Below, piece by piece: positions 32,671-43,414 of a stretch of DNA of 64,000 nt. A program made the position numbers and the translations under genes. Source of the DNA: Periconia sp. R9002 (taxonomy: Eukaryota > Ascomycota > Dothideomycetes > Pleosporales > Periconiaceae); NCBI GenBank assembly GCA_023627715.1, contig JAMAHW010000064.1:62001-126000 (forward strand), in the 5' to 3' direction. The number at the start of each line of letters is the position of its first letter. Within the stretch, counting starts at the first letter, position 1. The notes under the pieces are model-generated. The model saw only the letters and a list, made by a program, of their open reading frames with translations. It had not been told where the DNA came from and did not search any database.

Positions 32671-34386
32671 TGTAAGAAGTGTGTGTGTGTAGTGAAGTGT
32701 TGCGATGGAGGATGGGAGAAGAGGAAGCGAAGGGGTGGGATGTAGGGTTCAAGAAGGGGGTGGGGGGTGGTGGTGGTGGTGGTTTGCTGGAAGGCGGTTT
32801 GTGTTTGGGGTGGTTTGTGTTTGTGTTTGCTTCGTTGTGGAGCGTGTCAAGCTGGGACGCAAAGGTCGCATGGTAGAGTCGTTCTTTTGGTATATGTTTA
32901 AACTGAATCATTATGCTCTTAGGATCCAAGGCTTCTGGGAAGGCTGTGTGTATGTATGTGATCATCAGAAAACTCTTCTTCATGGGCACCTTTCGATCTT
33001 TTGGATATCGTTGAGCGGGCTAGCCATTCCTTTCCCTCTTTTTCTCCTTGACTTAAGTTGGGTATATGTTTTGAAAATCCAGCAATCGTCTTCTAGATTG
33101 TGGTATGTTATAGCTACATAGTAGAGGGAAGGAGCAATGTTTCCCAGACACTGCTTTGGAAGCTTTAGCAATCCGAGCATAACACCCGTTGAAGATCACA
33201 ACGAGTCTTGATACAGTGTAAGGACTAGGAAAAAGTAATTACCGAATTCGAACAGGAGAACTTTATCACTCCCGGAGTTTAAAAATAAGTAAGAGCTATA
33301 GAGTTTAAGAACACGGTTGGCAATGCAAGATTCGTACACGGTGAAATACTATGAGCGATAATGAGGTGCATGGTTTCCATATCTGTGGTCTCGGTTCTGA
33401 CCTCAAGTGCTCAAGATTATTCCGTGCTCGATTGCTGCTGGTTTGCTCTTTGCCGCTCGTGGAACAAACTCAAACTCGCATGCTCACATTTGCCGCGGAA
33501 CGGTTTGCACCTTCTTAGTGTCATTCTTATTTGCGTCAGCAGAATGAGAAACATCCCAGTTTTGGCTACAGTCACTTGATGAAACCTAGGAATACAGATC
33601 GTGCGAGCAAACCCATAGCACGCTGTAGCTCGGCACTTGTTAGTTTGATATATGTATCTCCTGCTGGTGATTCTACCGATGTTGCTGAACATTTGCCTCA
33701 CTGTGGCCATCTTCTGCCTATTCTAATATTGCATCCTTGGGCCCTTCAAATAGTACGAATACTACCTAGGCTGGCTAGGCCCAGTTCAAAAAAGCGCTGC
33801 AAAAGGGGGTACTGAAAAACTTATAAGAAAAAGGCGTACTAAATCTGGGTTCAAAAAAAGACTCCCTGATCTAATAATTAATTTCACCGACGAAGTTGAT
33901 GATCTGTAAGCTTCTCACGCAGGTTAGTCAAAACAAATCAGTGGGATGACTAACCTGCGGTAAGCCAGTGCTGTTAACGGAAACCATCCTCATTGTCTAA
34001 TCTTATTTCCACGCTTACGTGCACAATATCGAATCGGAAAATCAAGTAAACGATTCAGTTATGGATTTAAAGCCGCTTGGTTTTGTAATGGGCTGGGTCG
34101 ATGGAAATTACCCAATTAAGTTTATGTGCGCGGATACCATATGCCTACTTCGGCTAGGTGTCAGATGTATAATCATTGATCTCAGCTGTGTTGTACGCCG
34201 CTGGTCGTGGAGCACCCTTCTTTTGAATTTTTGATGCGATGAGTAACTTCCAAAAGAGTTTACTTGTCTAGTCGAAATCATGTATATAAGAGATCGGGGT
34301 CCACTGTTTCCAGCGTCCACATTGCAGCTCTTACTTCCAGATCTTCCTGTTCAGACCTAAAGTCATTCAACAATCCACACTCAACT
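32671..34386. other. Intergenic, 1.7 kb
   Basis: Promoter side of the PAM2-protein gene, then about 1.2 kb with no supported gene. G-rich low-complexity sequence lies at 32750-32830 and an AT-rich patch at 33830-33900. A perfect inverted repeat sits at 33918-33959. Confidence 0.5.
33918..33959. repeat. Perfect 13-bp inverted repeat with 16-nt spacer
   Basis: CGCAGGTTAGTCA at 33918-33930 is matched exactly by its reverse complement at 33947-33959. It could form a hairpin in RNA or serve as a dyad protein site. No gene is adjacent within 400 bp. Confidence 0.6.
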
Positions 34387-34872
34387 ATGAAATTCACTAT
34401 CATGTTGGTAGCCCTCGTGGCCACCATCTCCCAAGCCGAGCCCATCCAGGAGCAGGGCCTTGCTGAACCATTAGCGTCTCTGCAAGAACGCGACCACCTC
34501 GATCTGGTCAAACGCTCTAGTATAACATTCGACGCATATACCGATACTGGTAAGTCTTGCAAATTCATTCCTGTATTTATTTCTTCGACTGTTGCAAAAC
34601 ACCGCTATGTGGCATCAGGCTAACAACTATCATCACACGTAGCTTGCAAGGGCGGCGGCACCAGAGTCAGTGTCACGAACGACAGCCCAAGTACCCTCGA
34701 TTTTCCGAACCAGAAGAAGAGCATTAAGCTCCACTCTATCGCTTCTGGAGCCTCCCTCCATCTTTACAAAAATAAGAGGCGTGACGGTGCTTTGTCGCCT
34801 ACCATCAACAGCGGGAACTTGGAGGAGTGTATCGTTTACACTCAGGGAACTTGGAGCTGGGACTTGTTATAA
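34387..34872 (+). CDS. Kex2-processed small secreted protein (130 aa, 2 exons)
   Basis: Exons 34387-34549 and 34643-34872 (93-bp intron, GTAAGT donor, ACGTAG acceptor). MKFTIMLVALVATISQA is the signal peptide. A short propeptide ends in 'LDLVKR', a Kex2 site, before the mature part that starts 'SSITFDAYTD'. The mature part has two cysteines, in 'TACKGGG' and 'EECIVY', and a basic 'KNKRR' turn; the rest alternates polar and hydrophobic residues, suggesting beta strands. No family recognised. It is a typical effector-sized secreted protein. Confidence 0.75.
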
Positions 34873-35146
34873 GAGCTCCTGATTTTCATTTGCGTGGAAT
34901 TGCTCATAGGCTCTCATATATGTTTGTGGCAAGGATTAGGGTACCCTCTTTCATTGTGTCTTTCCCCTTTCAACCTTGAGTCGGGTTAATTATTAGAGTT
35001 TTTTATAGAATAAAACCTTTGGTGGAAAATTAGAGAGAGCAAAAAGTTATCAATAAACTGATTGCCGATTACTTCACTGGCTGAATCCACCTCGAACAGG
35101 AATATGCAATGGAATCAGCTAACTCAGGTAAAAACTTAAGTAAACT

Positions 35147-36312
35147 TCAATTGGCAACCTCCACAGGCTGTATCTTTTCAGATCGGTGCGAAAATCCCAA
35201 AACTTGCTTCAACTTAGGAAACATCGACGTGCTCCTGAAGAAGCGTGGGAAATTCGGCATGCAAGCCACCAGTAACCCACAAAATACCTCGATCTGAACC
35301 CAATTACCTAATGTGATGGCGATACTAATATCTTGTCGATGATGCGCTAGCTCGATGGTGTAGTACATCCGCATTATGGCTGCGACACAGGCACTGTGAA
35401 CTAAATAAGCTTCTTACCAATGCGCTCAAATGCAGCACGATTGCTGACTTACAAAAGCCCGACAAGGAACACCGACGATGCAGCCCATCGCTTATGGACT
35501 GGCATCTGTATTCTCCAGATGATAAGCTGGGGGGTAGCGACTAGCAATATGTCTGAAATCAGATTTACAGAAGCGGAGGTAATGTGCACGGCGTCTATAT
35601 CCAAGCACCTTCCATCAATGATGGTGAAATCCCAAGCCTTCGCTCGAGGATTGCATATGAAAATCTCGACGAACGTATTCGAAACATACACCGCTACATG
35701 GGTCCATAGTAGAATCTGGAAAACCCAATATGCGGCTGTGCGGACGCCGATGGGGGTGAGGATGCGGATACATTGAACGATGATTGCGACTTTGATGGAC
35801 AGGATGATAAGTCCATAGAGAGTGTATGCGATATGCATGTACTTTATAAATTCGTCAGTAAAAGTCCTTGCTGAGCTGTGGACATACCACTTACATAGCG
35901 CATGGTGCTTAGATTTTTGAGAGCAAGATTCCATTGATCCTCGCCTATGCTATTCATGTTTGTCATGAGATACGTTAGAGGCTGATAACCTAGGATGTAA
36001 AGAGCCTGTGTGCACATAAGCAAGCATTCAGGTCATACCTAGGAGGCTAAAAATACCCAACCAATAAGAATAATATCTGTACAAAGACGATTAGACATTT
36101 CTGCAGACGCTAGACACGAAAGGATTGTCCTTACAGTCTTCGACCCTTGAGTTCTTCGCTATATGGATCTTTGTGTACATATGGATTCCAACAGCTAGTG
36201 TTGCGAGCAAAGCCATGCTGATCGCGATGCCTAGGACCTGCGAACGAAGGGATGGTGGGCCAGCTACTTCTACCCCCTGTGGAGTTACTTTAGCGCTTTG
36301 GGGAGCGATCAT
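35147..36312 (-). CDS. PTH11/rhodopsin-like seven-helix membrane protein (314 aa, 5 exons)
   Basis: Exons on the minus strand: 36135-36312, 36057-36076, 35895-36005, 35453-35841 and 35147-35393; introns are 58, 51, 53 and 59 bp. The second exon is only 20 nt. Unspliced frames contain stops, but each is removed by a well-formed intron, and the joined protein has the family's order of segments: helix 1 'LGIAISMALLATLAVGIHMY', 'VEDYIILIGW', 'GEDQWNLALKN', 'YGLIILSIKVAIIVQCIRI', 'RTAAYWVFQILLWTHVAVYV', Cys in 'IFICNP' and 'GRCLDIDAVHI', and 'RMYYTIELAH' with a final 'EVFCGLLVACMPNFPRFF'. This is the fungal rhodopsin-domain family that includes PTH11-like putative receptors. It lacks a CFEM domain. 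Located in the plasma membrane by family analogy; ligand unknown. Confidence 0.82.
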
Positions 36313-37475
36313 GTTGTAACTGGCTCCTCGAAGGTATTCTGCGTCGTGAGAGATATTCTGGGGACTTGGAAAAGGCAAGGTTGAGAATAAGTAAAGATAT
36401 ATGGAGCTGCAGCGGGGTATTTGCAACTTGGATGGGGGCCAGAAACTTCACAGCTCTGGTTGGAAACTGGAGATCACTTCGTGTTTCGAAGCATGCAAGG
36501 CCTTCATAGCCGATATCGTGCTCGCAAAGCATTTTCAACAAAAAGCCAGGTATGTCACAATCCTGCAATCCAGACACCTACTTCTGTACCGTGAATTTCA
36601 CATTGTCTTGCACACCAAAATAAGCACTCGCCGTGGCATAGCGATATGATTGTTCGCGGTATATTTTGTTGGGCATACTGCCTTCTTATCATGCTCGCTC
36701 AAGGCAATGATTTACGGAGTCCGAAGATATATTAGCTCGAGCAATGTGGTGTAGCGATACTACTGCATAGTGGAGGACGCCCCAATCGCATTACTTGTGG
36801 GTTGTTGTAATTCCCTCTCATTTTAGCCCCATTTCTGAACACCATTAAAAACATCGGAGAAAGCGCCAACATCGCAGATTCACAAATTGTAAACGCTAGA
36901 ACGGTCCCGATCTGATAGGGAGTGAGGCCTAGTAGTCGATTGCGCCCATCATACCGATACCAACTACTCCTGCACCGATAAGGGAAAAGCTCCAGTGTAT
37001 TCTTTTCTCGGCCGTCCATCCCCAGCAGTTCCCAACACTGCCCTTCGACCCCCGCTGTCAAGTTGCATATGCTGAGCACTAAAGTCTTCATGGAAATGGC
37101 ATTTACTTGCTAGATATTGAATGAAGTGCTGCTATACATTTGTATTATCTCAAACCACCAACGTCTCAACGGATATTTACATCAATGATATGTACAAATG
37201 CACTCTAGTGGAAAGTAACGCAATGCACGTGACATTCTTTAAGGTAACCACAAGTACCTATACATTCAACTAGTCGGATAGAGATACAAAGATTCATGTA
37301 CTCGTACATGATTACACACACTGCACGTGGCGACTAGGCTAGCACTTTTCAGGGAGCCAAGCCATCAGCTGTTGATGATCCCCGTATTCTCAGCACAGCG
37401 GGGCCTCACCACTGCTCAGCCTTGTCAGAACTTCTGGAACATATTCCCAACTATTCCCCAGTATTTTCACTCGAA
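36313..37475. other. Intergenic with one weak minus-strand frame
   Basis: About 1.2 kb between divergent genes. A 119-codon minus-strand frame at 36732-37091 has one hydrophobic stretch but no family match; it is listed separately at low confidence. Confidence 0.45.
36732..37091 (-). CDS. Hypothetical protein (119 aa), doubtful
   Basis: An intronless ATG-started frame with one hydrophobic stretch ('IGTVLAFTICESAMLALSPMFLMVF') and six or seven cysteines. No signal peptide or domain is evident. It lies about 420 bp upstream of the rhodopsin-like gene on the same strand. It may be a chance frame. Confidence 0.22.
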   Translation of the reverse strand: MKTLVLSICNLTAGVEGQCWELLGMDGREKNTLELFPYRCRSSWYRYDGRNRLLGLTPYQIGTVLAFTICESAMLALSPMFLMVFRNGAKMRGNYNNPQVMRLGRPPLCSSIATPHCSS

Positions 37476-39539
37476 ATGACAGACAAAAAGGATAGTGACT
37501 ACGATCCTAGCGGAGCAGAGATTCAGCCAGCAGAGTGGCTGGAACCTGTGGATGGCCTGGTCAACATCACGGCGGAGATAGTCGGAGCCATATGCCCTGT
37601 CGGAACAAATGACCAGATAGGGGAGATAACAGCCGCTTTGAAACTGAAGACTTTCATTAGAGAGATGCTGCGCGCGTCTTCAATTAGCTTCTCAACCCTC
37701 CTGGTTGCTCTATACTACTTGGTCCGAATTAAAGGTCATGTGCTTAAGCTTAGAACATCTTTACAAAACAATAGTTCTAGTGATCCGATGTGGATCCCAG
37801 CATCTGGCAGACGCTTTTTTCTGGCGGCTTTGATAATTGCTTCGAAGTATCGACAGGACCTCATTCACAGTGCTCGAGCATGGAGCGACATATCCGGACT
37901 ATCTCTTCTCGAAATTAACGAAATTGAACGCGCGTTTGTAGAACTCATTGGTTGGGAGGTTTTTGTTTCTTCCTTCTTGTGGGAAAAATGGACAAATTTT
38001 GTCCGCGAAAGAACTCAGTCTGCAATCGACAGTAGTAAGACCCTGGAAGACTTGGTCCTCAGTGACTTTGGCTCATCCATTGCTTCTCTGGCAATAAAAC
38101 TGCACACTACAGGTTCTGATGGAACTCTTGAGAAGCAGGATCAAAGTATTCTGATACCGCTGCTTCAATTGGCAGTTCAGCATGGATCAGAAAAGCATGG
38201 CTTGCTCCTGCAGTCACTGATAGGATCCGTACGCTCGGTGCGGTCCTGTTCGCCTGAGGCTACTTCTCGGCATTCTTTACTCACTCTAGATTCAGATGCA
38301 ACCTCTGTAACCTATCTTACTGCTCGTTCCGGCCGCACAACTACCACTACTGGAACATATGCTACTGCCCGCACCACTGTTACGAACCCGGCAACTATTC
38401 CTACGCAAAGCGAGTCCGTGGTAACCGTCAGTAGGAATAAAGGAGTCTCAGATTCAGCTTACATGAAAGCATTGCGAGATAAGAACTTGATTCTAGGTTA
38501 TGATAACGAGCTCAATTGGTCTGGCAAAGGCCAACATGTTGAATTCGGTGCCGGAGAAACCGTTCCTCTCGAGCACATTGACAACCTAGGATCCTCCGCC
38601 AGCGCAATCGTCGATCGAGTTAAATGCCGGCGCATTCACCTCGCTCGAAAGACCATGCGGTGCCCTCGTAAATGGACACAGGGAGATGCGCTCAACGAAG
38701 TTATGCACCTCACGGCCTTGCCCCATGCACATATCGTGCAGCTCGTCGGGACCTACGTCCAGAATCGAGACTTCGTAGTGTTGATGTACCCAGCCGCTGA
38801 TTGCGACTTGCGAAAGTTTATGGAAGATACCATGGATCTGAGGAACGAGATCTTTGATAAGGAACCGACTGCACATTCAGGCACAACAGAGTATAACTCT
38901 CGTCTGGCCGCATTAGTGTCTTTCACAGGATGTCTGTCTAACGCGCTAGCGTTCATTCACTCCCGAACAACAAAACATGCGGATATAAAGCCCGCAAACA
39001 TCTTGGTAAAACGCAGAGCAGCCGCTCCCGCCCACTTTCGAAATCCCTGGAAAGTGTACATTGCAGACTTTGGCTTCTCCCGGAAATTTATATCGGAGGA
39101 TAGCCAAACGGACGGACCAACGGCGAGGACTCCTCGTTACTGCGCTCCAGAAGTGTACCACTTTGAATCGCGAGGCCGCGGCGCTGATGTCTTTTCACTG
39201 GGTTGTGTCTTTCTAGAGCTCCTCACAGTTTTCAATGGCCATGACCTCGATGATCTCCGAAATCATCTTTGGACCAGCAGCGGCACTGATCACTACCACG
39301 CAAGCATCGAAAGCTCGTGCAACTGGATCCAAAAAAAGCTCTCGGCTGGGTATTCACTGGGAGTAGGGAATGAGAAACTATCACAATACCTTCAGCTTAT
39401 GCTGGACGAAACACCTGCAAAAAGGCCCTCGGCTGTGTCATTGCAGGCCTTTTTTCGGTTTTCGCTGAAACACTCCACATACAAATCTAGAGATGAAGAT
39501 TGCTGTGGCGCCGGTCCTGAGCCATACGTCGTCGAGTAG
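37476..39539 (+). CDS. Cyclin box fused to protein kinase domain (687 aa)
   Basis: One uninterrupted frame. Residues ~52-176 match a Pho80/Pcl-type cyclin box: 'FIREMLRASSISFSTLLVALYYL', 'GRRFFLAALIIASKYRQD', 'SDISGLSLLEINEIERAFVELIGWEVFV'. A Thr-rich linker follows (about 280-310). The C-terminal half is a kinase: the ATP-anchoring Lys is probably Lys392 ('LARKTM'), catalytic loop 'HADIKPAN' (His501, Asp503, Lys505, Asn508), DFG at 531-533, 'APEVY' at 557-559, 'DVFSLGCVFLELL' and 'LMLDETPAKRPSA'. The Gly-loop is degenerate ('LGSSASAIV') and HRD is HAD, so it is a non-RD kinase of uncertain activity. The open frame extends upstream, but the first ATG is at 37476. Regulation by an in-cis cyclin is an inference; the two domains may also act independently. 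Confidence 0.85.
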   Translation: MTDKKDSDYDPSGAEIQPAEWLEPVDGLVNITAEIVGAICPVGTNDQIGEITAALKLKTFIREMLRASSISFSTLLVALYYLVRIKGHVLKLRTSLQNNSSSDPMWIPASGRRFFLAALIIASKYRQDLIHSARAWSDISGLSLLEINEIERAFVELIGWEVFVSSFLWEKWTNFVRERTQSAIDSSKTLEDLVLSDFGSSIASLAIKLHTTGSDGTLEKQDQSILIPLLQLAVQHGSEKHGLLLQSLIGSVRSVRSCSPEATSRHSLLTLDSDATSVTYLTARSGRTTTTTGTYATARTTVTNPATIPTQSESVVTVSRNKGVSDSAYMKALRDKNLILGYDNELNWSGKGQHVEFGAGETVPLEHIDNLGSSASAIVDRVKCRRIHLARKTMRCPRKWTQGDALNEVMHLTALPHAHIVQLVGTYVQNRDFVVLMYPAADCDLRKFMEDTMDLRNEIFDKEPTAHSGTTEYNSRLAALVSFTGCLSNALAFIHSRTTKHADIKPANILVKRRAAAPAHFRNPWKVYIADFGFSRKFISEDSQTDGPTARTPRYCAPEVYHFESRGRGADVFSLGCVFLELLTVFNGHDLDDLRNHLWTSSGTDHYHASIESSCNWIQKKLSAGYSLGVGNEKLSQYLQLMLDETPAKRPSAVSLQAFFRFSLKHSTYKSRDEDCCGAGPEPYVVE

Positions 39540-40245
39540 TATCGCCAACCGAATATTGAACAGACGTTACGATTAAAGTGGCAACGTCCTTTGTGGGTTC
39601 CTCCAGTGGTTCATCGCCGAGCATAGCATAGCAGGGGAGAATTCGGACCGAGTTTTCGAATTGCATATCTCGTTGGCTGTTCTCATACTGCTGACATACA
39701 AATGGGCTTAGCAAAGGATAACAGCGCCGAACCACACTTTCAATACTAAATGTAAAATCTTGTTATGGAATGAGCCATTGATTCTAAACTCTTATTCTTT
39801 CAGAATGTCTACCTACCCTCTTTCTTATTTGATTGTATCTACAAGAGCTTTCTTTCTTCACACCAAATTTGTATTGAGTGAGGATTGGGCGTGTCACGTA
39901 AGAGTCTCTAAGTGTTGTGGATCAATCCATATGACGTTTTCAAGCTTGCAATACTATCTCTAAAACAGGCTGTGTTCGGTAAGAGCTTGAAGAATTCAAG
40001 GATGACCAGACCAGAGAAATCACCACCCCTGGTCTATTCTCAATAGTACATTTTACCCCAAATGTTTCAAGGGTGGTAATAATCGTTTAATGAGAAAAAA
40101 AACCCTTACCCAAAGTTGGATGAAGCAACGATCTCGGGACCATAAACACACGCTAGCCCCCGAAATGCTTAGCGCGCGCACCACAGGCAAAAAAAAATTG
40201 TCGTAAGCGGTCGTGGCGGTGGACATCACCACATCCCCAACAACG
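39540..40245. other. Intergenic, no gene seen
   Basis: About 0.7 kb of 3' flank of the fusion kinase, moderately AT-rich. Nothing identified. Confidence 0.5.
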
Positions 40246-40248
40246 ACC

Positions 40249-40258
40249 AAAAAGAAAA
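40249..40258 (-). terminator. Pol III terminator of tRNA-Gln
   Basis: On the minus strand the run TTTTCTTTTT starts 11 nt after the tRNA 3' end, the usual Pol III stop signal. Confidence 0.6.
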
Positions 40259-40268
40259 CATCCAAGAA

Positions 40269-40352
40269 GGTCCTACCGAGATTCGAACTCAGGTCCCCGG
40301 AAAGTTCTGAAGAATCAGAATCCGATGTGATGACCAACTACACTATAGAACC
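40269..40352 (-). tRNA. tRNA-Gln (CTG) with a 12-nt intron
   Basis: Read on the minus strand, the 84-nt gene has an acceptor stem GGTTCTA/TAGGACC (one G-U pair), a D arm with 'GTAGTTGGTCATCAC', an anticodon stem TCGGA/TCCGG and a T arm CTGAG-TTCGAAT-CTCGG. The loop reads TT-CTG-A, then a 12-nt insert (about 40303-40314) and T. The anticodon is at 40316-40318. The insert contains TCAGAA, which can pair with the anticodon region TTCTGA, as in known pre-tRNA introns. A and B box promoters are internal. Confidence 0.85.
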
Positions 40353-42222
40353 GAACCATTTCTTGAATTGCTTGAAAGGATTTCGATGTCGATTTTGGTT
40401 AGGAAAATATATATAATGAGTACGTATTGTGGTCGGGTGTCCTTTGAATGAAGCCAGAGGGCAGCCTAGTCTCGTTTCTTGTTAGTGAAGAAGTAGTATG
40501 TCAAACATAGGTATCCACATGGATTCGAAGAGATGAAAAAACTTGTTACATCCCCTGTGCTTACTAGTGCTCTCGCTAAATTTCCCTAAATTAGAAGGGT
40601 TTTTTTCGCTTCTTCATCTACTTCTTCCGCTCTCCTGTGTCGAGTCTTCAAATATCGCGTGACATGGCTAGAATTAACTCAATTAAAAAGACTACATAAA
40701 CAAGCAGACCGAGAACAATTTTCGGAACCTTGCACAGCAGCTGGCGTTTGGTAGCAAACACATCCTCTATATGCATCAAGGCCCAGGTAGTCCCTTCTAC
40801 GACTTACCATATGAGGTTCCATTCGCATAGCTGTATCGCCTTCCTGAGTGAGCCCCGTTCGGGTCAAAGTGTTAAGCGGCTTCGGTATCTTGGCCCACGT
40901 GCGATACAGTCAAGAAGCCATCGCCAGGGGTTCCTTAACTGACTTCTGATTTTACGCCGCTCGGCCAGCAGCTTCCAACAGTTATGCTCTGAGACGTCGA
41001 TGAGAGTCCAGTATCATCTCGATTGGGAGTCACGCCCTCCCTTAAAGCCTACAGGTATTGATGTTAGTATCGTGTCTCAAAAGCGCAATATAAACGGTTT
41101 TCCCTATATAATTCCCGCTTGCGACTACAACCACCACACTAAAATCATCCCTTCAGCGATCATAAAACTTGTGTAAATCTCCTACCCCAATACTCCATCA
41201 TTTCAACCCATCCCTACGCTCAAGCCGCTCACGAAATCCTGCATAAAAGCCTTCTATTTTCCCCCTTTTGTAAAAAACACATCTATCCCGATCTTACTAA
41301 CTCCATCTCTAAACGCCGATACACACGATCCAGAAACTACAAGATCGACCGGCAAAGCGACTGGGATCAAACTTGCCCTTCGGGAAACCCCGAGAACTCT
41401 ACCTACTGCTTAAGAAGCTACTCCGGTGCCATGCATGGTCTCGGTATTTTGTATTGTGCTGAGTACGTAGGCGTTTGGATTTATTAGGACATTGTAGTTA
41501 GCGTGGTACCTACCATTATACTTCTCCTTTCTGATACTTATTCATCGCCCAGGTCGACATCTAATTCCTGGCTGCGCTCAGATTACATCATCAATATACG
41601 CGGGGTGCGATATCTAAACTCACCCAATAACCAAAATTCACAATAGAGTCTAACTACGTATACGTACGTCCCAAGACCGACCAGCTTCTAATCAACAAAC
41701 ACCATACCCTCCAAACCCGTGTTAATCCAAGACTAGACGTAGTAAAATTTAATTTTCTGAACAAGGAATCTAGCCGGCCGGCCGTGCACTCCTAGTGATC
41801 GTGACACCACTTTGTCTAGTAGATATAGACCTATTCGCCTAGGCGAGTTTCACGCCTAGTCCCCCTTGTCCAGGTCCCTAGTATGCGGGATACGTCCCAA
41901 AGTCAGGGAGATCTAGAAGTTCTCTCTCCTATATGTAGGCTTATTAAGCTCGGTTTAGCTTCCGCTATATCGATACCATCGCTTCTTCGTACAAAAGTAG
42001 CTTGAATCAAGTTCATCTTGATGATCCAGGCACACACACGGCCATCCATGGTCGTTTGTATACGTTTTGCTTGTTGCCTAAATATTTAGTAAGTTTATTT
42101 GGAAAAAGAAATTTCTTCGCCGGTAGATTCAAAAACGTGGAACTACCTTGATTTTAACGAAACGAAACCTATATTGCGACGTGTGTTTGCGAGCGACGTA
42201 GGAAGAAGAACTTTCCGCATCC

Positions 42223-42272
42223 CTCTTCTCCTCCTCTACCACCTCCTCTACCACCACCTCCTCCTTCTTTGA
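42223..42272. repeat. CCT/ACC-rich low-complexity tract
   Basis: Imperfect units of CTCCTCTACCAC repeat two to three times in a pyrimidine-rich run. Confidence 0.6.
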
Positions 42273-43400
42273 ATTGTAGCAACCAGCCCGCCGCGCGCGA
42301 TATTCAACGCAAACGATTAACTACGACTCCATACCCCTCACCAAACTAACACTCACCCCAGCTCCCCTCCCCACATCCCTCCCTACACAAACCCAACTCC
42401 CCTCCCTAATTCTTACCCCTTTTCCCCTTTCCAGCACTCCCATCAATCAATCAGAAATCCATCCATGGGTGGGCTCTATTATTCGGCAAAAACATCCATC
42501 CACTTACAGATATTGATACAATAACACGTTCTACTCTAGAGCTAGTAGGGGGAAGAGTGGTTGCGAGTTTAACGAATAAATAATGAATGTGGTGGTCTAC
42601 GTGTACAATAGGGAAGTATTATTTTTAAGTGTGTGTGTGGTGCCTTTGGGGAGGGATTGTTAATGATTGTTTCACTGAAGGACGGTGGTTGGTAATAGAG
42701 TTGGTGTTGTAGATTTTTTTTTGTGGTATGTAGATTGTTAAGGTAGATAGATAGAATAACTTAAAACACCTTAAAATAAAACTCCTTGCCAACGAAGACT
42801 ACCTCCAAAACCCCTAATCACTACTCTTAAAATAGCATTATCTTTATTTTTAACACACTTCTTTCTTTACATATGTATATAATATTGTTTTCTCTTTCTT
42901 TTTTTTATATCAAGGTAGGGAGTAGTACTATAACATTTTAAATGGTAGGAATAGGTACATAAGTAAGGCCACGTAAAAGATAGGAAAGATTTTGGAGATA
43001 GGAGGGGTTTTACGGGGTTTGGTTTGTATAGGGTGGTATAACATGCATCGCATACTAATTACAAAAAACAGAAATAAAAAAGAAGAGAAAAGGGTAGAGA
43101 TGGGGGTAAGCCCGCGCGTACTTTACCCTAGTCTACATCCTTTGTGTTTGCTGTGCTGTGCTGTGCGTTGGATAGTCAGTCATGCGTTGTATATATATGT
43201 AAATATATCTATTTGTGTGTTGGACGGGGCGTACATGCGTGCGTGCGTACTACCCTCACCTCCCCGGGGATTCGCGTTCCGTTCTGTTTCAGCACGCGCA
43301 TCTGTATGTGAACGGGCCATATGAGGAAATCTACGAAGCCATAACATGACATGACTCTATGTATTATTTTTAAGTCATGCGTCCCCCCCGCATAGATGCT

Positions 43401-43414
43401 GTGTGTGTGTGTGT
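43401..43414. repeat. (GT)7 microsatellite
   Basis: Seven uninterrupted GT units. Confidence 0.75.

Noticed and set aside
32429..32989. 186-codon minus-strand frame overlapping the PAM2 protein
   Set aside because: Its composition is a Pro/His/Asn low-complexity shadow; the overlapping frame carries two exact PAM2 motifs instead.
36006..36056. In-frame stops in the rhodopsin-like gene as a sign of pseudogenisation
   Set aside because: A 51-bp intron with GTATTT donor and CACACAG acceptor removes them and restores family spacing.
41150..41500. Open frame of over 110 codons with plausible-looking residues
   Set aside because: It has no ATG until near its end, no splice partner was found, and no domain is visible. 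Chance frames of this size are expected in 12 kb.
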